The position numbers and the translations under genes are program-made. Below the pieces are notes generated by a model. The model ran no database searches, had not been told where the DNA came from, and saw only the letters and a program-made list of their open reading frames with translations. From NCBI RefSeq assembly GCF_023159225.1, contig NC_063176.1, positions 10,800,963 through 10,864,962 on the forward strand: a DNA stretch of 64,000 nt. The letters are read 5' to 3'. Numbering within the stretch: position 1 is the first letter of the stretch; each line of letters opens with the position of its first letter. This DNA comes from Perognathus longimembris pacificus (Eukaryota; Chordata; Mammalia; Rodentia; Heteromyidae). Of this stretch, positions 11,303 through 22,422 are shown piece after piece.

Positions 11303-11540
11303 AGAAACCACAGGGAAGGTGTCTCATGACTGGAATTCTAGCTACTCAGAAAGCTGAAAGCTGAGTATTGTGGTTCAAAAAGAAAGCCCTAACAGGAAAG
11401 TCCCTGAATCACTTATCTCCAATTAACCACCCACTAACTGAAAGAGTTGTGGCTCAAAGTGATAGTGCACCATCCTTCCATTAAAAAAAAAAATCAGGGA
11501 TATTGCCCCTGAGTTCAAGGCCAGTGACAGACACAAACAA
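11303..11540 (+). mobile_element. 7SL-Geo dimeric SINE inside L1
   Basis: 7SL-like left part (GAATTCTAGCTACTCAGAAAG; CTTATCTCCAATTAACCACC) and Geo-like right part (GTTGTGGCTCAAAGTGATAG; CCCCTGAGTTCAAGGCC) with an A-rich tail (ACAAACAAACAAG). Inserted between L1 ORF2 segments. More diverged than the IDL-Geo in the same L1, so an older insertion. Confidence 0.7.
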
Positions 11541-11785
11541 ACAAGTACGCAAAACTTATAACCCGGAAATTGCACTCCTGGGCATTTATAAAATAGATCA
11601 TGGACAAGGCTATGGCAAAGTGACTAGCACAACCATGTCAATTATGGCACAATTTACCATAGCCAAGATATTGAATTAGTTCAGGTACCCATCAATGGAT
11701 GAACATATCAAGAAAATGTGATATATGTATGTATTTGTGTGCATGCACAGTGGGATTTTATTCATCCATTAAAAACAGTAATATT

Positions 11786-11991
11786 GGGGCTGGGGATATA
11801 GCCTAGTGGCAAGAGTGCCTGCCTCCAATACCCGAGGCCCTAGGTTCGATTCCCCAGCACCACATATACAGAAAACGGCCAGAAGCGGCGCTATGGCTCA
11901 AGTGGCAGAGTGCTAGCCTTGAGCGGGAAGAAGCCAGGGACAGTGCTCAGGCCCTGAGTCCAAGGCCCAGGACTGGCAAAAAAAAAAAAAA
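11786..11991 (+). mobile_element. IDL-Geo SINE with target-site duplication
   Basis: Full dimer with an intact B box and the standard right monomer. The duplication AAAAACAGTAATATT flanks it at 11771-11785 and 11992-12006; at least the CAGTAATATT core is unambiguous. It sits in the L1 ORF2 region and is the youngest layer of this nest. Confidence 0.95.
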
Positions 11992-12718
11992 AAAAACAGT
12001 AATATTGTATGATTTCTACAGAAATAGAAGGACTTGGAAAAGCATTATATTAAGTGAAATAAGCCAGACTCAGAGTTTTTCTTTATTTGTGGTAACTAGG
12101 ATGTGCCTATAAATCTATAAATAAACATACTGGGTAGTAGGCAAGCAGTTACAAGAATGAACTGAAGTATAATAGACACTATGGAGAGCTCAACTAGTAT
12201 AATTCTTTAAAAAGGCTAAGTCAACAAAATAAATAAGTGATAGCTCAGTAGCTATATATATATGATCATATAAGATGATGCTAAGCAAAATAAACTCCAA
12301 GATATAGACACTAGATGTTTTTCATTGATGTTGTTATTTTTAATGTACTATGTGAACTTGTTTCTTTTTATTTTCCTTTGTCTTTCCTATGGTTCATCCC
12401 CTATTGTTACTGCGTTTGATTTTGGTACCCTGGGTATTGTATCTATGTTTATATGAACTAGGGAAGGGAAGGGGAATACCAAAATGGCAAAACAAAGGAC
12501 AAACGGGACACTGCAGCAACAGCGATGCTCACAAAACAGTATGTTGGAAATTAACTGCACAAACTCGGGGGTGGGGGTTGAGGAGGAGGGGAGCTGGGAG
12601 AAAAATGAAGGAGGAGGTAACAAGTTTGACAAGAAATGTACTCACTATCTTACATATGTAAATGTAACCCCTCTGTAAATCAGCTTGACAATAATTTTTT
12701 AATGAAAAAATACTATAG

Positions 12719-12931
12719 GAAGCTTGGGTCCTGGTGGTTCATGACTGTAATCCTGAGGCTGAGGTCTGAGGGTCACAGTTCAAAACAAACTTAGGCAGGA
12801 TAGTCCATTGGACACTTGTCTCCCATTAACCATTTAAAAAGGTGGAAGAAGTGCTGTGGCTAAAGTGGTAGAGCACTAGCTCTGAGCAAAAAGCAAAGGA
12901 AAATGCCCAGCCGTGAGTTGCAGCACCAGGA

Positions 12932-12932
<1 letters not shown>
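12719..12932 (+). mobile_element. 7SL-Geo dimeric SINE
   Basis: Left part GGTGGTTCATGACTGTAATC, GGTCTGAGGGTCACAGTTC. Right part GTGCTGTGGCTAAAGTGGTA, GAGCACTAGCTCTGAGCAAA, ending GCAGCACCAGGAC. The tail has become the hexanucleotide microsatellite that follows directly. Confidence 0.8.

Positions 12933-12978
<46 letters not shown>
12933..12978. repeat. (TACATA)n microsatellite at SINE tail
   Basis: About seven units of TATACA/TACATA directly after the SINE's terminal GGAC, so the SINE tail is the likely seed. Confidence 0.9.
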
Positions 12979-13029
12979 TGAACATAACCTATATCTATAT
13001 CCATCTATCTATCTCTCTATATATAAATG

Positions 13030-14221
13030 TTCCGCAACATTTTTTATATATAACTTATACTCATTTGTTATTGCCTGAACTATCAAAATAATTTTTGATG
13101 AAGAGTATTTTGGCACTTCTAGAATACAAAATGGACAGAGTGCTAAATACACATCTATGGCCTTTATAACTGTGTGATATATTGGTATCATTACCAGTGA
13201 ATATTAGGCACATTGTTTTAAAGTGGGGTGATTGGTTTCAGGAAATGGATATAGTGACCCACATATGTAGCAACTCTTCTCTTCAACATTTGTCAGCTGA
13301 AATCTCCTACATCACTATCTGAATCCCATAGTGTATCAGCCAGTCATGGCCAGCTAACTGGACAGGGTTTGAGCAACAAAACCTATTTATAATTCAGTAG
13401 ATCATCCTTAAAGTTTCTTTCAGTTGTTAATTTAGTATTTGTAAATCTCTTTTTTATTCCAACGAACCTTTTCTCTTTTCTTGTATAGGTTCCCCCTGTA
13501 CTTCTGCTCCTTAGTTTCATAACTACTTAAAGCTGGTGTTCAAAACAGAAAACAAAATCATTTCTTGAAAGGGAAAAACAATAAATAAATCATTGGTAAA
13601 CCTGCAGGAACTGTATCTTCTGTTTTCAAGAACATCTTATGAGATGTATAAGAAGTTAAATATTTCAATGTTTGAATATTTTATAAATTATACACATTTC
13701 CTTTTTAAAAAGTCATTATTAATATATTAGAGTAACTTTCTGTCCACTAATTGGACAGAAATGAGTTGCTATAGACAGGGAAAAAAGGGTCCTTCTGAGA
13801 TAACACATGAGGGCATGGAGAAAAAATTAGAACCACAAAGTTACTTTATTTTTTAAATTTCTTAGTACCCAAGAATGGTTTCAAACCTGATTTTGCTTAA
13901 GAACTATTCATATACTCTTATACGTAAGTTGCTTCTGCTAATGGTTTAAATATTTGTTTTAATATATCTTGGGCAGATTTGAGAGAAAAGAGAAACAGTC
14001 TCATGTTTAAACTCTCATGTTAAAACAGGTCTGGAAGCATTTTTGAATGTTCATAATATAGTGGATTTTCTGCCAAATGACAGTGATATTAAGTTCTCTT
14101 AAGTAATAACATCCACTTAATCAATTTATAGACTTGTGAACAAGAATAGAATTATAATGTAAGCAAAGATCATGATCACTATTCACCAATGGCTTGAAAT
14201 GGAGAGCTTTGCTAATATAAC
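13030..14221. other. Unique AT-rich sequence
   Basis: No gene or repeat recognised. Contains a perfect small hairpin at 13737-13761 (arms TTTCTGTCCA / TGGACAGAAA, five-base loop). Confidence 0.5.
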
Positions 14222-14345
14222 TTTTTTTTGTATGGCTATTCTGTATCCTATAATTTTATTGAAGTTTTTATGAGTAGGTTACTTTTCTTTTTGATACTTG
14301 GTAACAGTTCTTAATCTATCTTTAGTGTTTTGCTGAAAGGTTAGA
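14222..14345 (-). mobile_element. Possible old L1 ORF2 fragment
   Basis: The complement of an ORF2 interior stretch is suggested by TATCCTATAATTTTATTGAA followed by a GAGTAGGTTAC-type word. Short and degenerate; low confidence. Confidence 0.35.
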
Positions 14346-14347
14346 AA

Positions 14348-14606
14348 TAACCCCAGGACTGGTGATACATACCTGGAATCTCAGGAACATGAGTTCTGAG
14401 GGTCATGATTCAAAGCCAGCCTGGGCAGGAAAATCAATCAGTCTCTTATCTCCAATAAACTACCACAAAAGCCAGAAAAGTAGCTGTACTTCAAGTAGTA
14501 GAATGCCAGCCTTGAACAAAATAAGTCCATGGTGAACAAGCACCCTGGCACTTAGTTCAAGCCCCAAGTCCAGCCCCAACAAACATACCAAAAACAAACA
14601 AAAATT
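14348..14606 (+). mobile_element. 7SL-Geo dimeric SINE
   Basis: Left part with CAAAGCCAGCCTGGGCAGG and TCTTATCTCCAATAAACTAC. Right part with CTTCAAGTAGTAGAATGCC and TAGTTCAAGCCCCAAGTCC, ending in an ACAAACAAAAA tail. Moderately diverged. Confidence 0.75.
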
Positions 14607-15034
14607 TAGAAATAACATAATAATGAAAACAATTTCAAGGGTAATCATATTTTGCTGAAGTTCATAAAAGTGATACTCGAATGTCTGATGCATTGGCATA
14701 TTGAGTACTTTGAAATGAAAGAATTGGAAAGGCCTCAAGAGCAGGTTCTCTCTGAGCTGCTCTTACCCTCTGTCTTCCCTGTCAATCTTCTAGAAGTCGG
14801 GCATCTCAGAATTCCTTTTCCCTAAGGTGAGTCACAGAAATTTGGGTTCATTTTCACTGTAGGTAACAATGAAAACTGAATAATAACTCTAGCCTTCTTC
14901 CACTTTTCCTAATAGATATGGATATAAAAACATTCTCTGAGACAAACTTTGCCAACTGTAGATCATAAGACCCTCATTGTGGAGAGTCAGGCCTTACACA
15001 AAGGAAAAGGAATGGTACAAAAGAGAAGAGAACA

Positions 15035-15250
15035 GGGCTGGGGATATAGCCTAGTGGCAAGAGTGCCTGCCTCGGTATACCCGAGGCCCTAGGTTCGATT
15101 CCGCAGCACCACATATACAGAAAACGGCCAGAAGCGGCGCTGTGGCTCAAGTGGCAGAGTGCTGCTAGCCTTGAGCGGGAAGAAGCCAGGGACAGTGCTT
15201 AGGCCCTGAGTCCAAGGCCCAGGACTGGCCATAAAAAAAAAAAAAAAAAA
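15035..15250 (+). mobile_element. IDL-Geo SINE with target-site duplication
   Basis: Complete dimer flanked by a perfect 16-base duplication AAAAGAGAAGAGAACA at 15019-15034 and 15251-15266. Two small private changes: a GCT triplet duplicated in the right monomer (GTGCTGCTAGCC) and GATTCCGCAGC after the B box. Recent insertion. Confidence 0.95.
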
Positions 15251-15266
15251 AAAAGAGAAGAGAACA

Positions 15267-16870
15267 AAAATGGGACCAGAGAGGCCTTCATATTTTCTCC
15301 ACTGCCTCTTTTAACTTAGTATTACATCCCTTTATCCAATCACAGTTTTTCACAAATGTCTAATTCTTATCATTTCCCCTGGCATATTTTGGTTCTTCAT
15401 CTAACGAGTCCTATGCAATGCAAAAATGTGATTAAATTAGTGTTGTGTACTTTTTCTTTCTAACATTTTATTAAAGCACTGCTAGCTGAGATCATTATGA
15501 TGGTGGAAAAATATTTCTTTTTCTTCTCCTCGCTCTCCCATTACTGAAAATATTTTATTAGCATTTTTTCAGGTATTGTTATTGTTAAGATCATTCCATT
15601 CCCACATCGTTCATAGAAATAAGATCCAGCCATAAATCTAGGGAATTTCTTTTTAATGGAAACTGTAAACAGTAAATTTTGTCTCCGTGCACAAAACACC
15701 AAAGAAAGGAAAACAAGTGAAAGAATAAGGGTGATGTAACTAGTAGTAACTGAAAGTTACTTTTCCCCAAACTGTCATATATAAAAGTCCACACAAGTTG
15801 GTTAAAGTTATAATTCTGTTAATCACAAATCAAATCATTATTCATTAATGAAAATGTGAATATGTTCGTATATGGCAACTAATCAAGAATATTATAACAG
15901 GTATATCTACAAGTCCACTTCTGTCTGGCTCCCATTTTCTCTTTTTATAATAAATTAGACATATTCACAAGGAAATTTAATAGCTGTTTGAGGGTGAGAT
16001 TTGGTATTGCTAAAGCTGAACTAAAGCTTTGTTCTGTGCTAGACACCAATTGAAAAACACGAATGGAAAAAGCACCAAATCAAACTCCAAATATGGCCAT
16101 TTTTCTCAAAAACATTAGGACATTTCAATCAATTGGGTCAGCATAATATGGAAGTTCCCTTTACTTTTTTGCCCTACACTTTTGAACTGACTAATACAAA
16201 TGTTTGCTGTCTTCTTTTCTAAGTACATAAAGCCTGATTCTTCTGCTTAGATCACTGGAACACTAATTTGGTTTTCAAATGAAGTATTCCCTAACTTTAG
16301 ATCACAAATAGCATCCAACTAAATTTTAAGCTAAATTATTGTTATTTTTGGCATTATCTTTTGTATATATGTGATATACAGTTGTATTTTAAATGGTTAT
16401 ACTTTGAAAATGTACAGGGATTTATAAACTAAAATAAATCTTATGATGTTTTAAAAATCACTTGTACTACATGAAATATATACCTCATCTTGAAAACGTG
16501 ACTTGAGTAAGATTTTATTCTTTTATTTTTTTTTACAGAAAATGTAATTCCAGCTCCATCTTGTGGCTTATATTTTATTTTTAAGTGGAAAATCATTATG
16601 AATATATTGTTCCTACTGCTTTTCTGTATTTTAAAATTAAATATGTATCCAGGGCTACCTGTAATTCTGAATATCTAAGTACATCTTAAACTTTCATGCA
16701 GTAATGTATCAAATACAATTTTATTTTCAGAAATATTGTAAGATTATTTACTACTTTTAACTTTTTATACTAGTCTCCAAGCATAAAAAAAGGAAAATAG
16801 CATTGTATAAGAATGTTAGCTGTGACCATTATGATGGAGAGAAGGGTATCTCTTGTTTCCTTTTTCCCAC
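15267..16870. other. Unique AT-rich sequence
   Basis: No gene, repeat family or RNA gene recognised. Confidence 0.5.
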
Positions 16871-16877
16871 ATGACCA

Positions 16878-17102
16878 TCAGTATTTGTTTTGCTGGTCGA
16901 TGGGCTTGAACACAGGGCCTGGACAGGGTTCCTGAGCTTCCTTTGCTCGAAGGTAGTGCTTTACCACTTGAATCACAGCTCTACTTCTGCCTCTTTTGTA
17001 GTTTATTGTAGTTAACAGCCTCATGCTAGCTTCAAGTTGTAGTTCTCACATCTCAGACTCCTGAGTAGTAAGAATTACAGGTAGGAGCCACCAGATCCTG
17101 GT
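16878..17102 (-). mobile_element. 7SL-Geo dimeric SINE
   Basis: On the plus strand the Geo complement comes first (GATGGGCTTGAACACAGGGC; GTGCTTTACCACTTGAATCA), then the 7SL complement (CTCATGCTAGCTTCAAGTTG; TCTCAGACTCCTGAGTAG; GGAGCCACCAGATCCTGG). Confidence 0.7.
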
Positions 17103-17384
17103 ACAAAATATTTTTAAATGCATTTTTGTTTTGATTGTTATTATAGAGTTGATATACAGGGGGTAGGTTACATGAATCAGGCAATATATTTATACAATAT
17201 TATTTATATATACATATATATAATTTTAGAAATGCTCTTCAAGTATTATTTTAGTTAAGATGATTTTACTCCAGAACACTATTATCTTATTTTAACTTAA
17301 TAACATGATTCATTGAAGAATAACTGAAGTGTTAAGTTAAAGTTTGACTATAATTTATTATAAAATTTGAAATGTACAAATCAA

Positions 17385-17450
17385 GGCAACATATATATAT
17401 ACATATACATATATACATATATGTATGCATACATATGTATATGTATATGT
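17385..17450. repeat. AT-rich purine/pyrimidine repeat forming a palindrome
   Basis: An ATACAT/ATGTAT alternation centred on GTATGCATAC (axis near 17427/17428), with arms of about 23-27 bases nearly complementary. It could extrude a cruciform or simply reflect an alternating microsatellite. Confidence 0.7.
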
Positions 17451-17592
17451 TTTTATTCTGGGTAGAGTAGTGCATCTCATAGATCCAGCTATGTCTAAAC
17501 ATCAATGAAAAAATTGCAGTTCCTGTTGGTCCTAGGTAGAAAGTAGGAGATCCTATCTTAAAGAAGTTACTACCGCAAGAGAAGGCAGGGTA

Positions 17593-17650
17593 ATTGGGTG
17601 GGATAGGGGATACAGGGGTTGAAGGGGGTATGGGGGGACTTGGAGGGGGC
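17593..17650 (+). other. G-quadruplex-capable G-run cluster
   Basis: Seven G runs of 3-6 bases in under 60 bases (GGGTGGGATAGGGG, then AGGGG, GGGGG, GGGGGG, GGGGG). Several combinations satisfy the G3+N1-7 rule. Its origin is unclear: it lies just outside the clear L1 homology at 17690 onward. Confidence 0.6.
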
Positions 17651-17689
17651 TGTCATGACTGAAGCCCTGGGAGAACTGAAAGAGAGTTA

Positions 17690-18156
17690 TCCTATTGAGC
17701 TATTATGATCATCTGCTAGGTCTATCTGAGACATATACTAATTATTACCAGTGAGGAAAACAATAGAGTATATGTTTCTTTGGGTCTGGCTCACGTCACT
17801 TAGTATGATTTCTTCCAAGGCTTTCCATTTTATGCATGGGGCAATGTCATTCTTTCTGATAGAAGCATAGAATTCCATTGTGTATATGTACCACATTTTC
17901 TTGATCCACTCATCTACTGAGGGGCATCTGGGTTGGTTGCATATTTTGAGTATGGTAAACTGAGGTGCAATGAACATGGTTGTTTGGGTCGTTTTAGTAT
18001 GGTCTTGCTTGTGATCCTTTGGGTAAATGCCCAAAAGTCAGGTTGCTGGGTGATATGGGGAGCCCTATGTTTAGCCTTCTGTGGAACCTCCATACCACTT
18101 TCAGAGTGGCTGAACCAGTTTACGATAGCACCAAAGTATGGATTTCCGCATTGGTA
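17690..18156 (-). mobile_element. LINE-1 ORF2 C-terminus, minus strand
   Basis: Minus-strand reading gives HTKTTQTTMFIAPQF, NQPRCPSVDEW and KMWYIYTMEFYASIRKN, ending at the ORF2 stop, with a short piece of the 3' UTR (to about 17690). It abuts a plus-strand L1 piece at 18157. Confidence 0.85.
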
Positions 18157-18345
18157 ATAATTAGTGCACGTCTCAGTCTTAGCAGATGATCACAATAGCA
18201 CAATACCTATGTACATATGATCACATAAGATGATGCTAAGCAAAATGAACTCCAAGTTATGGAAATAAATTATCACTGTTATTTTCAAAGTAGGATGTGA
18301 AATTGTGGCTTTTTCTTTTGTTTTTCTTCCCTATGATTTTAAAAA
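18157..18345 (+). mobile_element. LINE-1 3' UTR, plus strand
   Basis: GGTAATAATTAGTGCACGTC, AAGATGATGCTAAGCAAAAT and following 3' UTR words. It repeats about 60 bases also present in the neighbouring minus-strand piece, so it is a second copy and not just the other half of one inverted insertion. Confidence 0.75.
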
Positions 18346-18379
18346 AAAATACTTAATTCCTTTTGCTTTAAACCTGAGT

Positions 18380-18606
18380 GGCCAGAAGGCACTGGTGGCA
18401 CATGCTTCTTGTAATCCTAGCTACTCAAAAGTTTGAAACCTGGTGAAATAAAGTTCAAGGCCAAGCCATGCAGAAAAATCTGCGAGACTGTGTGTGATTA
18501 ACTTGTGAATTGCTGGACTGGGGTTGTGACTCAAGTAGGAGAACAACAGCCAAGAAGGAGAAACTTAGCAATAGCATCATTCCCCAAGTTTATAGCTCCC
18601 CAAACC

Positions 18607-18608
<2 letters not shown>
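18380..18608 (+). mobile_element. 7SL-Geo dimeric SINE
   Basis: Left part CACTGGTGGCACATGCTTC, AATCCTAGCTACTCAAAAG. Right part GGGGTTGTGACTCAAGTAGG. It runs directly into a CA microsatellite. Confidence 0.7.

Positions 18609-18656
<48 letters not shown>
18609..18656. repeat. (CA)n microsatellite at SINE tail
   Basis: About 24 uninterrupted CA units after the SINE 3' end. The His-Thr open frames across it are artefacts. Confidence 0.95.
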
Positions 18657-18661
<5 letters not shown>

Positions 18662-18699
18662 AGCATGCACACACATATGCAGGCACACAAAGTAAAGCC

Positions 18700-20105
18700 C
18701 TAAACTTCTGTTCTCTTTTCCAGATCTCAATAATTATGTTATATTCTTGACAGTCTTATATCTCAGAAATTCACTGATGTTTTCACATGATGCAAGAGAA
18801 AGGATTTGATTCAGCACAAGTTATTTGTTGATGTCTAAGTATTTTTGTACTATAGCAATGTCCTAATAATTTGCAATTTAGCTGATGTTTTAAAACTGTG
18901 TACTTGATTGAAATTATTAAATTATTAAAATATGAATTTTACTCCTATGAACGTTAACTTAATAAACATTTAAACTTATTTCAGAAAAAATGGGTTAATA
19001 CTGTTATTTGACATAGGTTAGTATATGCTATTTAAATTTCAATCTATTTAAATGACCAAGTGTGGCAGTATATGTAAATATCCAAAACAAATTCAAAAAA
19101 GTCATCGAGGATTCACACAATATTTCCATTCAATTTTACAATTCATATACATTTTTATGCAGTCAGTTTTGCTATACCAATCAGAACTAAAATTGGAACA
19201 TGAAGTAAGAATGAGGACCAGTTCTGTGCTATAGCTTATCACTGATCGATTTGATATGTGGGACAAACACAATTAGAGATTTGTTATTTTTTCAACAGCT
19301 CTAGTATATATTGCTCTAGACATGATATGTCTTTAACACTGAGAAATTTATTTTTAACTTTATGACATTTTAAAAATCAATAACAAAATAAATACATATT
19401 TAACCAAAAGTTTTGAGATGACTTTTGTTAACCAAATATTTAAAAAGCAAAACTTTACATCATAATACATATAATTTAAAAGGTCTTAAATATAAGTGCA
19501 TAAAATAATAAACCACTAAATTAAGTTAGGGTAAAATATATATTAGCAAGCTCCTTACAGCTCCTTTCAGTTGTAATATTGAATTTTCTAGTGGAGATGA
19601 TGGTGAGAGGGAAATCATCCTGGTACACAAAACATTTTATTTACATAAAATTTAGTTACTATGTATTACTGTATAATAATGTAATGTATACTGTATACTA
19701 ATTCTCAAAACTTTCTAATAAACATATATATACATATGTATGCTTTACTTCCCTATGTGTATTTTTTCTATGAATCGCAGTTTTCTTTCCATTTTATTAT
19801 TTCTTCTCAAGGCTTTGGGCAAGAAAATCTTGTTATGTAAATTACCTACATGCCAAGGCATTGCTTTGGCATCCATCGCACTACAAAAACTGACAAAATT
19901 AATTCAATATCTGAATACTTTTCTGAGTTAGAAGAATAGAAAGGGCTTGTTTTTGTTTCCTGTTTGTAAAAGAATGCTATGAATGAAAGGAAATGACTTT
20001 CTTTTTGCCCAGTGGACAAGCACACACTTTCTAATTCTCTAACATTGTTGGCAAAAGTATCTTTGCTCATACAGCCAGGAGTTCATAGTTTGCTTCCTTA
20101 TAAAG
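18700..20105. other. Unique AT-rich sequence
   Basis: No gene, repeat family or RNA gene recognised. Confidence 0.5.
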
Positions 20106-20107
20106 CA

Positions 20108-20336
20108 TGAGTAGAACAAAACTTTAATCCTAGCTACCCAGGAGCAGAGACCTATGGATGGCAATTTGAAACAAGCCATAGCAGAAAAATCTATGAGGCA
20201 ATATCTCCAAGTAATCAGTAAAACGCTTGACTGAAGTTGTGGCTCAAGTGGCATAGTGTCAACCATGAGTGGGGATAAAGGAAATAAAGTACAAAAAAAT
20301 ATTAGTCCTGAGTTAAAACCTTGGTATTGGGTTTTA
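20108..20336 (+). mobile_element. 7SL-Geo dimeric SINE
   Basis: TAATCCTAGCTACCCAGGAG, ATATCTCCAAGTAATCAG, then GTTGTGGCTCAAGTGGCATA and GTCCTGAGTTAAAACCTTG. Diverged but both halves are recognisable. Confidence 0.7.
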
Positions 20337-21564
20337 AGAAGAATGAGATTCAAAATATATGTAAAATAATACTTCGAATGTTCTAAATATTGTTTTCACT
20401 ATACATATGATAAAAACACTATAGATTTGTTACTTATTCATATTAAATGAACTTATTCATAATTACATTGTACATATTCATATTGAAGTATGATAATAAT
20501 TAGCACTGTAGTAAAAGAATGGATACTTTAATAACCCACTTACACTTTATGATGAAATATAGTTAAATATTTTATAATAAATATTTCACACATGTTCATC
20601 AACTAGTGGTATTTCGAAATTAGGTGTTAGGCATTTTAAGGTTTTATGTATTGTAATACAATAGTCTGTTTCAAGAAAGGAAATAGTAATGAAGATACTT
20701 AACTGCATGCTTATTAAATGTGATCAATGGCTATGCCAAGTGTTTTATGCTATTTGGCTCTGAGACCTTATATTAAGAAAACTGTGCGATCATTAATGCC
20801 CTGACTTGCTGCTGATGGCCTTAATGAGACAAATTATGATAGATATAAATGAAATATTTTGTACTTCCTTTGGGGATAGCTAACCTTTCAGCTTCATTTT
20901 TATATATTCATTGTGACCAATTATTAGCAAATGTTGGTGCATCCCATTAAAATTAACTATTACATTTTATGCACAGACTGTCTTGGCTCTACAGTGGACA
21001 CTGGAGGGATTCTTGACAGCACCAAGAAACCAAGATATGGGATTACAGTAACATTAATTTTAGATGCAACCGAAAGGGAATATTTCAGGAAAAGTTTCAT
21101 TGCTGCTCTCTTGAATTCAGGTGATGAATGTATGAGATTTAATTTTCATCCTGTTTCTATAACAATTCATGTATTAAAACCAAGCTCCAGGGTCAGATTG
21201 TAAGCAATCAAAAATGTGGAGAAGGATTGTAAAAATGAATTACATCTACCTACACACAAATGATAGAAATTTGATAACATAATGCATAAGATAACAGGTA
21301 CTGTGGATATTTATAAAGAATATATATAGTCACAAACATATAAACATATATATATATATATAGTTAAAAGTCATAGTGTCATAAAAGATTCATTCCCAAG
21401 TTGAGAAAAATATTCAGTATGCCACCAGTTGCATAGACCTAATTGGATTGCAAATACATTCTAACAAAAGTCTTTGTGGAGTCATCTATTCAAGAAACAT
21501 GAATTTTGGTATTGTTTTCAAACACCACATAAAATGAATTCTACATATATAATTTTTGTAACAT
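20337..21564. other. Unique AT-rich sequence
   Basis: No recognised repeat apart from a short (AT)n run near 21345-21363. A 90-codon open frame at 20931-21203 has no recognisable motifs and no splice context. Confidence 0.4.
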
Positions 21565-21640
21565 TTGTGAAATATATTACCTGAGTTAGGTAATTGTAAT
21601 CCCTCTGTACATCAATTTACAACACATTAAAAATATTTTA
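21565..21640 (+). mobile_element. LINE-1 3' terminus fragment
   Basis: ATTACCTGAGTTAGGTAATT..GTAATCCCTCTGTACATCA matches the final block of the L1 3' UTRs seen elsewhere here, ending in an A-rich run. Confidence 0.6.
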
Positions 21641-21654
21641 TGTAGTTTAAAAAA

Positions 21655-22270
21655 GGAGTTGTCATTTTAACAAAGCAGCTTGTGAATACAATGCATCTTG
21701 ATCAATGTCACGCCTTTCAATATTCTCACCCAACCGTGTCTATTCACCCCTTCCTTCCCTCCCTCTTCTTAATCCTCTCCCTTTCTTTTCTTTCATTTGT
21801 CCCTTTCCACTTTTCCTCATCACATACCTTAGAAGTATCTACTTCCTGATGTTTATTGGATTGTACTTTCAACTTTGTCCTTCTAAGGATTTTTTTTTTA
21901 GTTCCAAAGAATTTTTATTGGGTTCTACCTTGAATCTATCACATTTCAGTTAATACATGTTATGCATGCACATACCACCCAAATAGGACATATAATGGAA
22001 AAAGCTAAATAGAACATACAATGGAAAAAGACAAAGGATTTTGTCTATGATTGACTTACTTGACTTTACATAATTATTTCTAGATCTCTCCATTTCTTTA
22101 CAAATGGTACTACAATATCATTCTTTGAAATAGAAAAGTAAAATTCCATTGTGTGTATATATATACTATATTTTATTGATTCATTTGTCTGTTGAGGCAC
22201 ATCTGGGCTGATTCTATGCGTAGCTATGGTGACTAGTGCTTCAACATCGTTATGGTATTGGATTTACTGC
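21655..22270 (-). mobile_element. Old LINE-1 3' end
   Basis: A 3' UTR complement (AAGCAGCTTGTGAATACAAT; CATCTTGATCAATGTCACG; long CT-rich tract) is followed at 22125-22260 by the ORF2 C-terminus complement (AAAATTCCATTGTGTGTATA; GTTGAGGCACATCTGGGCTG). It is the same subfamily as 10985-11250. Confidence 0.75.
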
Positions 22271-22339
22271 AACTTACTCAATGTGAATTTTTTTTTAATA
22301 TATAAACACTAAGTAATGATGATATTCTTTTTTTTCCAG

Positions 22340-22422
22340 AAAATTTGACGTTTTTAATCATGCTGCTATATTCTGTAACATTTCTGGCAATGGGAATAGT
22401 TTCAGAACAGTCAAATTCAATG
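22340..22422 (+). other. Exon-like 83-base segment (unproven)
   Basis: A strong polypyrimidine tract and acceptor (TTCTTTTTTTTCCAG) precede, and a donor (ATG/GTAAATATG) follows, an 83-base segment open in one frame (27 full codons, beginning KFDVFNHAAIFCNISGNGNS) with a possible N-glycosylation triplet. The other frames close. It sits between two L1 fragments. No family recognised; a pseudo-exon is as likely as a real one. Confidence 0.2.

Larger units (their letters stand above)
11258..12712 (+). mobile_element. LINE-1 ORF2 C-terminal part and 3' UTR, twice interrupted
   Basis: Plus-strand ORF2 remnants (TGTGGAGGTTCCATAAAAAA at 11279; CTGGGCATTTATAAAATAG at 11578; CATCAATGGATGAACATATC at 11691) run into AGTGAAATAAGCCAGACTC at 12053, then the 3' UTR with its G-rich tract (12567-12620), ending near 12712. 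Interrupted by a 7SL-Geo SINE (11303-11540) and an IDL-Geo SINE (11786-11991). Frames are broken; not functional. Confidence 0.85.

Noticed and set aside
18505..18750. His-Thr-rich open frames
   Set aside because: Produced by the (CA)n microsatellite at a SINE tail.
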